Source: Flavobacteriales bacterium
GTDB taxonomy: Bacteria; Bacteroidota; Bacteroidia; Flavobacteriales_D; Parvicellaceae
DNA: 64,000 bases
Assembly: GCA_020635565.1 (NCBI GenBank)
Contig: JACJZN010000007.1
Coordinates: 310,001-374,000 of the forward strand
Direction: 5' to 3'
Under the pieces are notes generated by a model that worked only from the letters and a program-made list of their open reading frames with translations, ran no database searches and was not told the origin of the DNA. The position numbers were made by a program, and so were the translations under genes. Every line of letters begins with the position of its first letter. Position 1 is the stretch's first letter. Shown in pieces: positions 44,999 through 53,947 of the stretch.

Positions 44999-45718
44999 TT
45001 ATAAACTCATCATTGCTTTGAATTTAACTGCTTGTCGTCTTGAAATTTCAATTTTACGGTCATCATCTAAGGTGATTTGTAAACCACCGTTGAACCAGTT
45101 TTCAATATGAGTTACATTAGTAAGGTTTACAATATATTTTCGATTTGCTCTAAAAAATAATCGCTGATCCAGTTTGGTTTCAAGATTATTGAGCGACTTT
45201 AAAACCAAAGGTTTATAAGTCCTGAAATAGATCCGTACATAATTTCCCTCTGATTCAAATAGTTTGATCTCCTCGAGTTTTATAAACCAACATTTTTCAC
45301 CATCCTTGATAAAGATTTGATCATCACCTGATAACGTTTTTCGTTCAAGACTATCAGTATCTATTTCTTCATTTTCAGATTTGATTTTTTCTATTGTTTC
45401 TTTCAGTCTTGATGGATCAACCGGTTTCACGAGATAATCTGAAGCATTGACTTCAAATGCTTTGATTGCATAGTCATTGTAAGCGGTAACGAATACAATG
45501 GCAGGTGTCCTATCAATTTGTTCGATAACATCAAAACCGTTTAATTCAGGCATCTCAATATCCATGAATACGAGATCGGGTTTCTTCTCATTAATAAAGG
45601 AAATGGCTTCTTTTCCATTGGTACATTCTCCAATGATTTCAATTTCCGGAAACTCTTCTAACAGTTTTGTCAACTCTTTTCTTGCGAGTCTCTCATCATC
45701 TACTATTACTGCCTTCAT
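44999..45718 (-). CDS. LytTR-family response regulator
   Basis: The 239-residue regulator has an N-terminal receiver (VDDERLARKEL; phosphoacceptor Asp53 in LVFMDIEMPEL; AIVFVTAYNDYAIKAF with the switch Thr; YLVKPVD with the conserved Lys) and a C-terminal LytTR DNA-binding domain (about 135-239; FIKDGEKCWFIKLEEI, LFESEGNYVRIY, FFRANRKYIVNLTNV). It pairs with the histidine kinase 10 bases upstream. Target promoters would carry two direct repeats, which I did not find nearby. Confidence 0.93.
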   Translation of the reverse strand: MKAVIVDDERLARKELTKLLEEFPEIEIIGECTNGKEAISFINEKKPDLVFMDIEMPELNGFDVIEQIDRTPAIVFVTAYNDYAIKAFEVNASDYLVKPVDPSRLKETIEKIKSENEEIDTDSLERKTLSGDDQIFIKDGEKCWFIKLEEIKLFESEGNYVRIYFRTYKPLVLKSLNNLETKLDQRLFFRANRKYIVNLTNVTHIENWFNGGLQITLDDDRKIEISRRQAVKFKAMMSL

Positions 45719-45728
45719 ATTAATATGT

Positions 45729-46760
45729 TTAATTGGTTAGCGGTATTTTTACCTGTGTCAATACTTTACCTTGATGATTTCCTATATTGAAGCTAGCTCT
45801 GCTACCATAGATTATTTCTAGCCTCTTACGTGCATTTTCAAGACCTATTCCACTATTTGTTCCAATGGATGGATTGTACTCACCTACGTTGAGGATATTA
45901 ATGACACAATGAGTTTGATCTTGGGTAATTTCCAATGAAACCAATCCTCCTTCTGTTTTTTTACTGATCCCATGTTTGATCGCATTCTCAATCAAAGTTT
46001 GGATCAATAAAGGTGGTAGATTGATTTGTAAAAGATTGGTATCAATTTTTTCAGAATAGTCCAGTCGCTCTTCAAATCGGATTTTTTCCAGAGCAAGGTA
46101 ATCATTGACGATCTGCAATTCTTCCTTTAACGTAATTAATTCTTTTTTCCCAAATTGAAGCGTGTTTCGCAGTAAGTTGGATAGTTGAGTAATCGATCTT
46201 TTTGCCAGCTCAGGATCATCATCCACCAGTGCACGGATACTATTCATTGCATTGAACATGAAATGTGGCTTTAGCTGATTCTTCAAATTCAGCAATTCAC
46301 TTTCTTTTTGAGAGGACTCTAGCTGTAGATTTTTTACTTCTTGCTTCCTAGATTTATCAAAGAAGTGAAATGAGAAATAGAATACACTCCAAATGGTGCT
46401 GAATACGAAAAGGCTGAAGATCCCATTGAGGACATCTGCATTTGTATAAGGTTTTTCTCCAAAAGAATAATCTACAGCCATGTTCAGTGATAAAAGGATC
46501 ACCGCCATAACTAGAGAGCCAAGTATGATCAAGGGAATGACACGGTTCAATTTTAAATCAAGCCATTTCATTTTGATCATGGTAAGTCTGTAAAGATGCG
46601 TGGAAAGAATGATCAGAATTAAAAAAGCAATGCTCTCACCAAAATTCTTTGCTGGAGGAATGTTACCTTTTTCCAAATATTGAACAATTAGGGAAATCGA
46701 TAAAACAGATCCCCAACCAAGTATTTGCAATGTCCAGTATAGCCACTTCTTATTTGTCAT
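45729..46760 (-). CDS. LytS-type sensor histidine kinase
   Basis: The 343-residue protein has four membrane helices (about 10-28, 42-60, 73-95, 113-134), a short coiled coil (135-160) and a His_kinase domain (PF06580 type) with LKPHFMFNAMNSIRAL (phosphoacceptor His166), LIQTLIENAIKHG (N box) and GIGLENARKRLEIIYG (G box). There is no extracellular sensor domain; sensing is presumably within the membrane. It is the first gene of a four-gene operon. The promoter is not clear; a near-match TATCTTCG ends a few bases before the ATG. Confidence 0.92.
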   Translation of the reverse strand: MTNKKWLYWTLQILGWGSVLSISLIVQYLEKGNIPPAKNFGESIAFLILIILSTHLYRLTMIKMKWLDLKLNRVIPLIILGSLVMAVILLSLNMAVDYSFGEKPYTNADVLNGIFSLFVFSTIWSVFYFSFHFFDKSRKQEVKNLQLESSQKESELLNLKNQLKPHFMFNAMNSIRALVDDDPELAKRSITQLSNLLRNTLQFGKKELITLKEELQIVNDYLALEKIRFEERLDYSEKIDTNLLQINLPPLLIQTLIENAIKHGISKKTEGGLVSLEITQDQTHCVINILNVGEYNPSIGTNSGIGLENARKRLEIIYGSRASFNIGNHQGKVLTQVKIPLTN

Positions 46761-46857
46761 GATATCGAAGATAAAAAGATTGTATACTTGACCATCCTGT
46801 CATTTTACCAGAGGTAGAAATATCGTATAAACCTGCATTTGGACTAGATGAGGGCAA

Positions 46858-49272
46858 TTATTCCTTTAAAAATGTAGAGGAATATGTTTCCAAACCATGG
46901 TCAGATATGCGAATCACATAAACCCCTTTAGGAAGTTCAGAAACGTTGACTTTATTAGACCAATAGTTCGTTTCTGTCACTTTTTGACCAATTGAATTAA
47001 AGATGGTAAGAGTAAGATGTGGATCAAAAGGCTTTCCCAAATTAATATTTAACCAATCAGTTACTGGGTTGGGATATACCTTCCACTCAATTGCAGTATT
47101 CTCCTCAATCTTAACAGGTGATTTCCTCCACCCAAATGTGTATTCACCTTTCTTTAAATTGTCAAAATTTACATATGCTCTTCCATCAGTTGCTGAACCA
47201 ATTGTCTGAATAGTAATGTTATCGACAGCACTCCATAGAGAACCCGAATTTTCTCTGTAAAGTAACACGATAGAGTCTTCATGAAATCCTGGTAACGAGA
47301 CTAACAGCGGATCAAGTTCAGTGCTGATACCTGATTTACCGGTTAGGTATACTCTACCTGTAGCATGAAAACCATCTGCCCATATTCCATCCACCTTCCA
47401 AAATCTTTCTTCGCTTATATAGTAAGCAAATTCATTCTCTGGTTCTTTGAATGGATCCGGAGCTACCCAGTAATGTTCAATTCTGACTAAACTGCTATCA
47501 GGTGCGTTATCCGTTACAAATCGGAACATCGAATAGCTTAGATCTTTCGTTCCGGTGCCAGTTATAACAACATTTTCTCCAGTTACAGCCTCGCTAAGTT
47601 TGTCTTGTCCATTCAGGTAGATCATTTCTGGATCAAATGAGATAGTAAGTGTGGTGCTTGTAAACTCGCCATCTGCGACTATATGTAAAGTGGTATCTTC
47701 CCAGTTTGAACTAACAAAAGTAACTTCTAAAGGAACATTGGAAGAAACGTGGTTTGTTCCTTTTTGTTTTTGATGAATGTATAGATCGATGTCGAAATTT
47801 GATCCATTTGGTGATACAATTGATGAGTCAATTATAAATCCAGGAAAACCAGCATTAAAAACCCAGTCATTGAAGAAGTCCGTAACATCAACATTGGTGT
47901 TTGCATTGAGGTGATCACGAAAATCATATGCATCCACATCTTTAAAGGCATTGTCATTCAGGAAAGATTGAAGTCCGCTAAAGAATTCAGCATCACCCAT
48001 ATAAGCTCTAAGATTGTGTGCTACATCAGCCCCTTTGTTGTAAGAATGATCTCCATAAGTAATTGCATGTGGAACTCCTGATATCGCGAAATATCCACTA
48101 TCCCTAACATGGGCATTGAGCAAAACATCTTTATGGTTCATCTTTATGTCATCTATATAAGAAGAATATCCATAGACCTTTTCTAGAAAGATTCGTTCCG
48201 AATAGCTAGCCAACCCTTCATTGATCCACATGTCACCATCCGTTCTGCAGGTAACGAGATTACCCCACCAGTGATGAGAAAGTTCATGTGCCATTAATGT
48301 TTCATAAGATAGAGATCCATCAGCGGTTGTTCTTGGATAGGCAATACTTGTTGCATGTTCCATAGCTCCTGAGTTAAATGGAACAAGATGAAATCCTACT
48401 TTGTCCCACATATACTCACCATAGTGTTCCTCAAATCCTTCCACCGCATTTCCAAGGTTAATGAAGGAAGCTTTAAAGTTTGTCGTGTCACCAGGAACAG
48501 CGATCAAATACATAGGAATATCCTCTCCTGTAAGATTGCTATGATAGTTTTGGTTAACATGTGTGTATTCTCCTACCGCAACACAGGCCAAATAGGTAGG
48601 AATTTCCTGATTTAATTTCCAGGTGCGTTCATAAGTTGCCCCATGATCAACCTCATTTTCGATCAAGCCATTCGCATAACCTCTCAGGTTACTTGGAGTT
48701 AGTAAGGTGATGTTATAAGTGGCCCGCTCAACAAAATTATCAAAACAGGGGTGCCACACACGTCCATAATTATGTGGATCAGCGCCAAATCCAACTCCCA
48801 GGTTATACGCATAAGCTCCCTGAAAATAAAATCCACCCCAACCGCTTGGATCTCCTTGCGGCTGACCATGATAGTATACAACAATAGTATTAGTATCACC
48901 GATATTCATCGCGTTGATAAATTCAGTAATGATTAGTGTATCATTGTAAGAAAAACTGAGGTCGGTTCCTTGCTGTTGAATGGAATCAACAGACAATTGT
49001 AGTAGATCTAAACTGATAGAATGGATGTTGTTCTGCAGTGGAGTAAATTTAATCTGACAGTTTCCACTTATTTCTTGGCTTCCTACATTATTAAAATCTA
49101 GTGATATCGTGTAGTTAATAATATTGATAGTGTCACTTCGAAGATTATCGATACTTCCGGTTTTCGCAAGTAAATGATTATGATTACACCTCTTTGAAGT
49201 AGCAGTTTGGCAGTACAAGGTGGAGGTAACTAATGAAAAAATGGCGATTGCCAGAATATTAATGGCTTTCAT
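46858..49272 (-). CDS. M1-family aminopeptidase with type A T9SS sorting domain
   Basis: The 804-residue secreted metallopeptidase has a signal peptide (ending TLYCQ, residue 22), an M1 N-domain, and the catalytic domain with SGAMEHAT (the GAMEN substrate motif with the final Asn replaced by His) and HELSHHWWGN (His329, Glu330, His333) plus WINEGLAS (Glu352), the full HEXXH(X18)E zinc site. The last about 75 residues (VYPNPVTDWLNI, NSIGQKV, LPKGVYVIRI) are a type A T9SS sorting domain, so it is exported to the cell surface or medium to degrade peptides. It starts 164 bases from a divergent gene. Confidence 0.93.
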   Translation of the reverse strand: MKAINILAIAIFSLVTSTLYCQTATSKRCNHNHLLAKTGSIDNLRSDTINIINYTISLDFNNVGSQEISGNCQIKFTPLQNNIHSISLDLLQLSVDSIQQQGTDLSFSYNDTLIITEFINAMNIGDTNTIVVYYHGQPQGDPSGWGGFYFQGAYAYNLGVGFGADPHNYGRVWHPCFDNFVERATYNITLLTPSNLRGYANGLIENEVDHGATYERTWKLNQEIPTYLACVAVGEYTHVNQNYHSNLTGEDIPMYLIAVPGDTTNFKASFINLGNAVEGFEEHYGEYMWDKVGFHLVPFNSGAMEHATSIAYPRTTADGSLSYETLMAHELSHHWWGNLVTCRTDGDMWINEGLASYSERIFLEKVYGYSSYIDDIKMNHKDVLLNAHVRDSGYFAISGVPHAITYGDHSYNKGADVAHNLRAYMGDAEFFSGLQSFLNDNAFKDVDAYDFRDHLNANTNVDVTDFFNDWVFNAGFPGFIIDSSIVSPNGSNFDIDLYIHQKQKGTNHVSSNVPLEVTFVSSNWEDTTLHIVADGEFTSTTLTISFDPEMIYLNGQDKLSEAVTGENVVITGTGTKDLSYSMFRFVTDNAPDSSLVRIEHYWVAPDPFKEPENEFAYYISEERFWKVDGIWADGFHATGRVYLTGKSGISTELDPLLVSLPGFHEDSIVLLYRENSGSLWSAVDNITIQTIGSATDGRAYVNFDNLKKGEYTFGWRKSPVKIEENTAIEWKVYPNPVTDWLNINLGKPFDPHLTLTIFNSIGQKVTETNYWSNKVNVSELPKGVYVIRISDHGLETYSSTFLKE

Positions 49273-49436
49273 AAAAAGTGATTTTCTAATAGACCTTTAA
49301 AGGTACACAAACTTCAAATAGATTCTTGGAATGCTACTAAAATTAGATAATCAATGTTTAGATAGAAAATTGAGTTTTTTATAATATTATTGTATTCCTA
49401 TCGTAATAGATTTAGATTCTATAATTGGATTATCTT

Positions 49437-50960
49437 ATGAAGCCATCTAATGAACTTTTTGATCTGATCAAATCGCTAAGCAAGTCTGAAAAGCGTTTTT
49501 TTAAGCTAACTTCCTCTCTACAAAGTGGGGATAAAAACTATCTAAAAATATTTGATTTTATTGATAAGCAGGAGGAGTACGATGAAGAGGAATTAAAGGA
49601 TTTCTATAAGGGCGAAAAGTTTATTAGTCACCTTCCATCAGAAAAAAATCATTTGTACAAATTGATTTTAAAGAGTTTACGTGGATTCCATTCAGATAAT
49701 TCTGTAAGCGCTATTCTTAAAGAGGAGATCAAGAATGTAGAATTACTCTATAAGAAATCTTTATACAAGGAATGCCGGAAATTTTTGGTAAGAGCCAAAA
49801 AACTGGCTGAAGAGAATGAGAAGTTCTATTACTGGTTTGAGTTGATTTCATGGGAAAAATTATTAATCGAAGAGGATTACGAACAGGGTAATTTTACCTA
49901 TGATCTGGACAAATTGATTCAGGAAGAATTGGATGTTATCGCCAAACTCAGAAATCTGGCGGAATATCAAATGATCTACTCTAGAATCAACTATATATTC
50001 AGACGAGGGGGATTTGTAACAAAACCAGAAGATATTTCTGCTGTGGATGAAATAGCGAACCATCATTTGATCAAAGGTAAGAATACAGCGTTATCAAGTA
50101 GAGCAGCATCTATATGTTATTACATTCAGGGGTTATGTAATGCAACTAAAAGGGATTATGACACGGCTTTGGAGAAGTTTAATAGAACAAAGTTTATTTT
50201 GGATCATAACCCAAAAATTAAGACTTCTTTGGCGAAACGTTATGTAAGAACACTCCATAATCTCATTCTTGCAAATATCAGTCTGAGGAACTATGATAAA
50301 GCAGAACAATTGATTCGAGAGTTGGAGACATTGCATCAAACGAAAGGTTTTGGAACCTATGATGTAAAGGTTAAAATCTTTACCTGCGTCTACAATTCAA
50401 AAATTATGGTTTCTTACAGGAAGGGGTCATTTCAGTCTACACTGAAGATCGTTGATGAGATGGTAGAAGGCTTAAACCATTATGGTGATAAGCTACCCAA
50501 GGAGCAAGTACTTTTATTCAGTTATCACATTGCTTACGTATATTTTGGATCCGGATTATATAGAGAAGCTTTAAAGTGGGTGAATACGATTTTGAATGAT
50601 AACGAGCAAAAATTGAGACAGGATATCTATAGCTATTCAAGAATCTTTAATTTGATATTACATTATGAATTAGGAAATTATGATTTGCTTGAATACTTGA
50701 TGAAGTCGACTACAAGAAAGATTAAGAAGAGTTCTCATTCTGAGGAAGTGGAATTGTCAATCATTAGGTTGTTGAAGAAAGTGATTAGACAGGGCGCAAA
50801 GGCTAGATTGGAATCATTTCATGAGTTCAGTGAGGAACTGGAAGGACTTTTCATGAAAGAAGATCAGAAAGTAATTCTTGATTACTTTAATGTTGCCGCA
50901 TGGACTGAAAGTAAAGTTCAAAACATCTCATTCGAAGAAGCCGTTCAGAAATTAATGTAA
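49437..50960 (+). CDS. Alpha-helical (TPR-like) repeat protein of unknown function
   Basis: The 507-residue product starts at the ATG at 49437 (MKPSNELFDLIKSLSKSEKRFFKL); a TTG 12 bases upstream is less likely. It has no signal peptide or membrane segment and is made of helical pairs of about 35-40 residues (ELLYKKSLYKECRKFLVRAKKLAEE; NYDKAEQLIRELETL; YREALKWVNTIL), consistent with a TPR-like solenoid for protein binding. The N-terminal SLSKSEKRFFKL motif is common in Bacteroidota proteins of this kind. It stands alone between the divergent M1 peptidase and a convergent thioredoxin gene. Confidence 0.75.
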   Translation: MKPSNELFDLIKSLSKSEKRFFKLTSSLQSGDKNYLKIFDFIDKQEEYDEEELKDFYKGEKFISHLPSEKNHLYKLILKSLRGFHSDNSVSAILKEEIKNVELLYKKSLYKECRKFLVRAKKLAEENEKFYYWFELISWEKLLIEEDYEQGNFTYDLDKLIQEELDVIAKLRNLAEYQMIYSRINYIFRRGGFVTKPEDISAVDEIANHHLIKGKNTALSSRAASICYYIQGLCNATKRDYDTALEKFNRTKFILDHNPKIKTSLAKRYVRTLHNLILANISLRNYDKAEQLIRELETLHQTKGFGTYDVKVKIFTCVYNSKIMVSYRKGSFQSTLKIVDEMVEGLNHYGDKLPKEQVLLFSYHIAYVYFGSGLYREALKWVNTILNDNEQKLRQDIYSYSRIFNLILHYELGNYDLLEYLMKSTTRKIKKSSHSEEVELSIIRLLKKVIRQGAKARLESFHEFSEELEGLFMKEDQKVILDYFNVAAWTESKVQNISFEEAVQKLM

Positions 50961-50988
50961 AAAAAAGACCGACTGAAAAGTCGGTCTT
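50959..50988 (-). terminator. Rho-independent terminator of the thioredoxin gene
   Basis: A perfect 10-pair stem (AAGACCGACT, loop GAAA, AGTCGGTCTT) is followed on the minus strand by a run of T reaching the stop of the plus-strand gene. On the plus strand no T run follows, so it mainly ends the leftward transcript, 19 bases after its stop. Confidence 0.85.
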
Positions 50989-51006
50989 AAATGAATAAGG
51001 ATTGGA

Positions 51007-51582
51007 TTATTCAACAATTTCATCAAGTGCTTTATGAAGTTCTGCACCTCGTAAATTTTTAGCTATGATTACTCCGTTACCATCAATTAATACATTAGTT
51101 GGTATCGAGTTAATTTGATATTTTTTAGCTGCCTCATTTCCCCATTTTTTAAAATCACATACATGATATTTCCATTTCAAATTGTCTTTATCAATGGCTT
51201 TAACCCATGCATCTTTAAAAGAATCTAAAGAAACGCTAAATACTTCAAATCCCTTACCAGACTTGAATTTCTCATTTCGATACTTATCGTATGCTTCAAC
51301 AACATTTGGATTTTCATAACGACATGGCCCGCACCAGCTAGCCCAGAAATCGATTAGAACTACTTTACCTCTTAAAGAATACAAAGAGAGTTCTTTACCA
51401 TCTACTCCGCCCATTTTTATATCTGGTGCTATGTCCCCAATTTTGATACCAACCTCTTTTCCTTGGATAGTTTTCAGCCATGCTTTTATTGACCAGAATT
51501 GCTTCTCAGGAGGCCAATTAAAACTACTACTCAGAATTACTATACTAAGAAGTGGAATAAATAATCGTCTTAACTTTTGCAT
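51007..51582 (-). CDS. TlpA-like thioredoxin-fold protein
   Basis: The 191-residue protein has an N-terminal hydrophobic segment (about 6-23, signal anchor or signal peptide), then a TlpA/ResA-type domain: GDIAPDIKMGGVDGKELSLYSLRGKVVLIDFW in outline, active site WASWCGPCRYE (Cys84, Cys87), and the cis-Pro strand QINSIPTNVLID. It is likely a periplasmic disulfide reductase or membrane-tethered thioredoxin. Monocistronic, with its own terminator; murA lies upstream in the same direction, 51 bases away. Confidence 0.88.
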   Translation of the reverse strand: MQKLRRLFIPLLSIVILSSSFNWPPEKQFWSIKAWLKTIQGKEVGIKIGDIAPDIKMGGVDGKELSLYSLRGKVVLIDFWASWCGPCRYENPNVVEAYDKYRNEKFKSGKGFEVFSVSLDSFKDAWVKAIDKDNLKWKYHVCDFKKWGNEAAKKYQINSIPTNVLIDGNGVIIAKNLRGAELHKALDEIVE

Positions 51583-51633
51583 TTTACTATTGAATTTAGG
51601 TGTGGATTACACAAAAACTGTTCCACAAATAAA

Positions 51634-52944
51634 CTATATTCTTCTTATATCTGCACCTAAGTTATTTAATCTTAATTCAATATTTTCGTATCCACGATCA
51701 ATTTGTTCGATATTGTGAATAAGTGATTTTCCTTCAGCTGATAAAGCAGCGATCAATAGTGAAACCCCTGCTCGGATATCAGGAGAGGTCATAGTTATCC
51801 CTCGAAGTTTAGTTTTTCGTTCCAGACCAATCACGGTTGCTCTGTGAGGATCACACAAGATGATCTGTGCTCCCATATCAATTAATTTATCCACGAAGAA
51901 TAAACGGCTTTCAAACATTTTTTGATGGATAAGAACACTACCTCTTGCTTGTGTAGCGGTAACCAGAACAATACTAAGTAAGTCAGGCGTAAACCCCGGC
52001 CACGGAGCATCTGCGATGGTCATAATGGATCCGTCAATGAATGATTCGATCTCATATAAATCTTGCTCTGGAATATGGAGATCATCACCAATAAGTTCCA
52101 TTTGGATCCCTAGTCTTTTGAAAATATCTGGGATAATACCAAGATTTTCATAGGAAACATCTTTTATCGTGATATTAGACTGGGTCATTGCGGCTAAGCC
52201 TATGAAACTTCCAATCTCGATCATATCTGGAAGGATTCGATGTTCACATCCTCCAAGTTTTTCTACACCTTCAATGATTAGAAGGTTAGATCCAATACCT
52301 GAAATCTTCGCCCCCATGCTGTTGAGCATTTTACACAACTGTTGAAGGTAAGGTTCACATGCGGCATTATAGATGGTGGTTTTTCCTTCAGCGAGAACTG
52401 CTGCCATAACGATATTTGCAGTTCCGGTAACAGAAGCTTCATCCAAAAGCATATAAGCTCCTTTTAATTTGTTTCCAGGTGCTTCTGCTTTGAAAAAGTT
52501 CGTATCCGAGTCATAGGTGAATTCCGCTCCTAATCTTTCAAAACCGATAAAGTGTGTGTCTAGCCTTCTTCTTCCAATTTTATCTCCACCTGGTTTTGGA
52601 ATATATCCTTTCCCAAATCGTGCCAATAATGGACCTACGATCATAATAGATCCTCTAAGACTTGCTCCTTTTTGCTTGAACTCATCCGTAAGCATGTAAT
52701 CCACATCAATGCTGTCCGCAAGAAAACTGTATTTTCCTTTATCTAGCTTTTGAACTTTTACACCAAGAGCTTGGAGTAGATTGATCAGTTTATTGACATC
52801 TACAATATCCGGAATATTTGAGATTATTACCTCCTGATCCGTTAATAGAACAGTGTTAAGAACCTGGAGTGCTTCGTTTTTTGCTCCCTGAGGGGTTAAA
52901 TTACCTTTTAGTTTATTGCCCCCATATACTTCAAATGAACCCAT
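51634..52944 (-). CDS. murA: UDP-N-acetylglucosamine 1-carboxyvinyltransferase
   Basis: It transfers enolpyruvyl from PEP to UDP-GlcNAc, the first committed step of peptidoglycan synthesis. The 436-residue protein has the family start (QGAKNEALQ with Lys22-Asn23), the two-domain inside-out barrel repeats, VTGTANIVMAAVLAEGKT and TPDLLSIVLVTATQARG. The catalytic loop reads KPGGDKIGRRRLDTH: the acid residue that is Cys115 in E. coli is Asp121 here, as in the fosfomycin-insensitive MurA of Mycobacterium and Chlamydia. DUF4290 lies upstream in the same direction. Confidence 0.95.
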   Translation of the reverse strand: MGSFEVYGGNKLKGNLTPQGAKNEALQVLNTVLLTDQEVIISNIPDIVDVNKLINLLQALGVKVQKLDKGKYSFLADSIDVDYMLTDEFKQKGASLRGSIMIVGPLLARFGKGYIPKPGGDKIGRRRLDTHFIGFERLGAEFTYDSDTNFFKAEAPGNKLKGAYMLLDEASVTGTANIVMAAVLAEGKTTIYNAACEPYLQQLCKMLNSMGAKISGIGSNLLIIEGVEKLGGCEHRILPDMIEIGSFIGLAAMTQSNITIKDVSYENLGIIPDIFKRLGIQMELIGDDLHIPEQDLYEIESFIDGSIMTIADAPWPGFTPDLLSIVLVTATQARGSVLIHQKMFESRLFFVDKLIDMGAQIILCDPHRATVIGLERKTKLRGITMTSPDIRAGVSLLIAALSAEGKSLIHNIEQIDRGYENIELRLNNLGADIRRI

Positions 52945-52967
52945 TTATATCTTTATTTATAAATTAA

Positions 52968-52975
52968 CAAACCTA
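52968..52975 (-). promoter_or_regulatory. Possible -7 box of murA
   Basis: The minus strand reads TAGGTTTG, a match to TAnnTTTG, 23 bases before the murA ATG. No TTG is seen upstream at the right distance. Confidence 0.4.
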
Positions 52976-53068
52976 ATCGACCGTTAAGTTATAGAATAAA
53001 GCAGGGTGCTACTTTTAACAAAATAATTTCTATCAAAAATAGAATGTTTGTAACCGAAGAGCTGTGGA

Positions 53069-53698
53069 TTATTTATTGTTCTTTCTTCGTTTGTTCTTCC
53101 TTTTTATAGAAGTGTTTGGACGTTTTATATTCTTAAGAATATCTGTAGTATCCGTCAACATTTCCTCAGAAATGGTCAGTTTACCGTTTGACATTTCACT
53201 CAGATTTTTAACGATTACAGCATTGTCCACTGCATCTTTATTCCAAATAAGGTAGGATGCCTTTAACATGTTTGCAAGACGTTTGATCAAGACATTTTTT
53301 TCTTCACCATCTTCCATTTTAGAAGCTGCTTCGATCCAATCTTCAGCAATGCGTCCGTAGTGACCATATCTAATTTTTCGTTGAGGATAATCAACAAGAT
53401 CAGGTTTTGATGTGAAACTTTCTTTCGTAGGAACCGGATACGGAGAATCCACGTCTAATTCGAAGTTTGACATTACGAAAAGATGGGCCCAAAGTTTGTG
53501 GTTAAAATCCTCTACATCTCGCAGGTGAGGATTTAGTTGTCCCATCACCTTAATGATTGCTTGCGCGCATCTATTTCTTTCTTCTTTATTTTCAATACTT
53601 AAAGCTACTCCGATCATGTTTTGAACATTACGACCATATTCAGGAATGACCATGTCATCTCTCTGAGTATTATAGCTTATGTTTTCTAATCCCTCCAT
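53069..53698 (-). CDS. DUF4290 family protein
   Basis: The start is placed at the ATG at 53698 (MEGLENISYNTQRD); an earlier ATG at 53719 lies inside the promoter box and would not be transcribed. The 209-residue product matches DUF4290 (YNTQRDDMVIPEYGRNVQ, then NHKLWAHLFVMSNFELDVD and IRYGHYGRI) and ends in a very basic Lys/Arg-rich tail. It is a cytoplasmic, Bacteroidota-specific family of unknown function. It lies directly upstream of murA, an arrangement recalled from other Bacteroidota, and the tail suggests nucleic-acid or membrane contact, which is inference. Confidence 0.85.
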   Translation of the reverse strand: MEGLENISYNTQRDDMVIPEYGRNVQNMIGVALSIENKEERNRCAQAIIKVMGQLNPHLRDVEDFNHKLWAHLFVMSNFELDVDSPYPVPTKESFTSKPDLVDYPQRKIRYGHYGRIAEDWIEAASKMEDGEEKNVLIKRLANMLKASYLIWNKDAVDNAVIVKNLSEMSNGKLTISEEMLTDTTDILKNIKRPNTSIKRKNKRRKNNK

Positions 53699-53716
53699 GT
53701 AATTCAAATAGGTTGT

Positions 53717-53724
53717 CAAAGGTA
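53717..53724 (-). promoter_or_regulatory. -7 box of the DUF4290 gene (decides its start)
   Basis: The minus strand reads TACCTTTG, matching TAnnTTTG. Transcription would begin around 53711, downstream of the first in-frame ATG (53719) and upstream of the ATG at 53698. Confidence 0.5.
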
Positions 53725-53763
53725 GTGAATATTATGTTTACTATTATTTCCAAATAGTTATAG

Positions 53764-53794
53764 AAAAAAAAGGCAGTTCATCGAACTGCCTTTT
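53764..53794 (-). terminator. Rho-independent terminator of the tRNA gene
   Basis: A perfect 8-pair core stem (GGCAGTTC, loop ATC, GAACTGCC) is flanked by A on the left and T on the right, extending the stem by four A-T pairs. On the minus strand it is followed by a T run and lies 7 bases after the tRNA end. The T run on the plus side may also stop rightward transcripts. Confidence 0.85.
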
Positions 53795-53801
53795 CAATAA
53801 G

Positions 53802-53875
53802 TGGGCTCTCAGGGGCTCGAACCCTGGACCCCCTGATTATGAGTCAGGTGCTCTAACCAGCTGAGCTAAGAGCCC
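53802..53875 (-). tRNA. tRNA with CAT anticodon (Met, or Ile2 if modified)
   Basis: A 74-base gene folds into a complete cloverleaf: acceptor GGGCTCT/AGAGCCC, D stem GCTC/GAGC, anticodon stem CCTGA/TCAGG with loop CTCATAA, T stem CAGGG/CCCTG with loop TTCGAGC, and discriminator A. CCA is not encoded. The anticodon CAT could be elongator Met or the lysidine-modified Ile(AUA) tRNA. It lacks the initiator features, since the first acceptor pair G-C is intact and the anticodon stem has no three G-C pairs next to the loop. The gene is single, with a terminator behind it. Confidence 0.92.
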
Positions 53876-53895
53876 TTTCAAGAAATTTCTTGAAA
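53876..53895. repeat. Perfect 20-base palindrome at the tRNA 5' boundary
   Basis: TTTCAAGAAATTTCTTGAAA reads the same on both strands with no loop, and starts at the base before the tRNA 5' end, between the divergent tRNA and HAD genes. It could be an operator, a processing hairpin in the tRNA leader or a chance feature of AT-rich DNA. A second small inverted repeat (TTGCGT..ACGCAA, 53918-53935) lies between it and the HAD start. Confidence 0.5.
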
Positions 53896-53947
53896 AAGAG
53901 GGTGCAATTTTACATATTTGCGTTGAATTACGCAATAAAAAAAGTAA

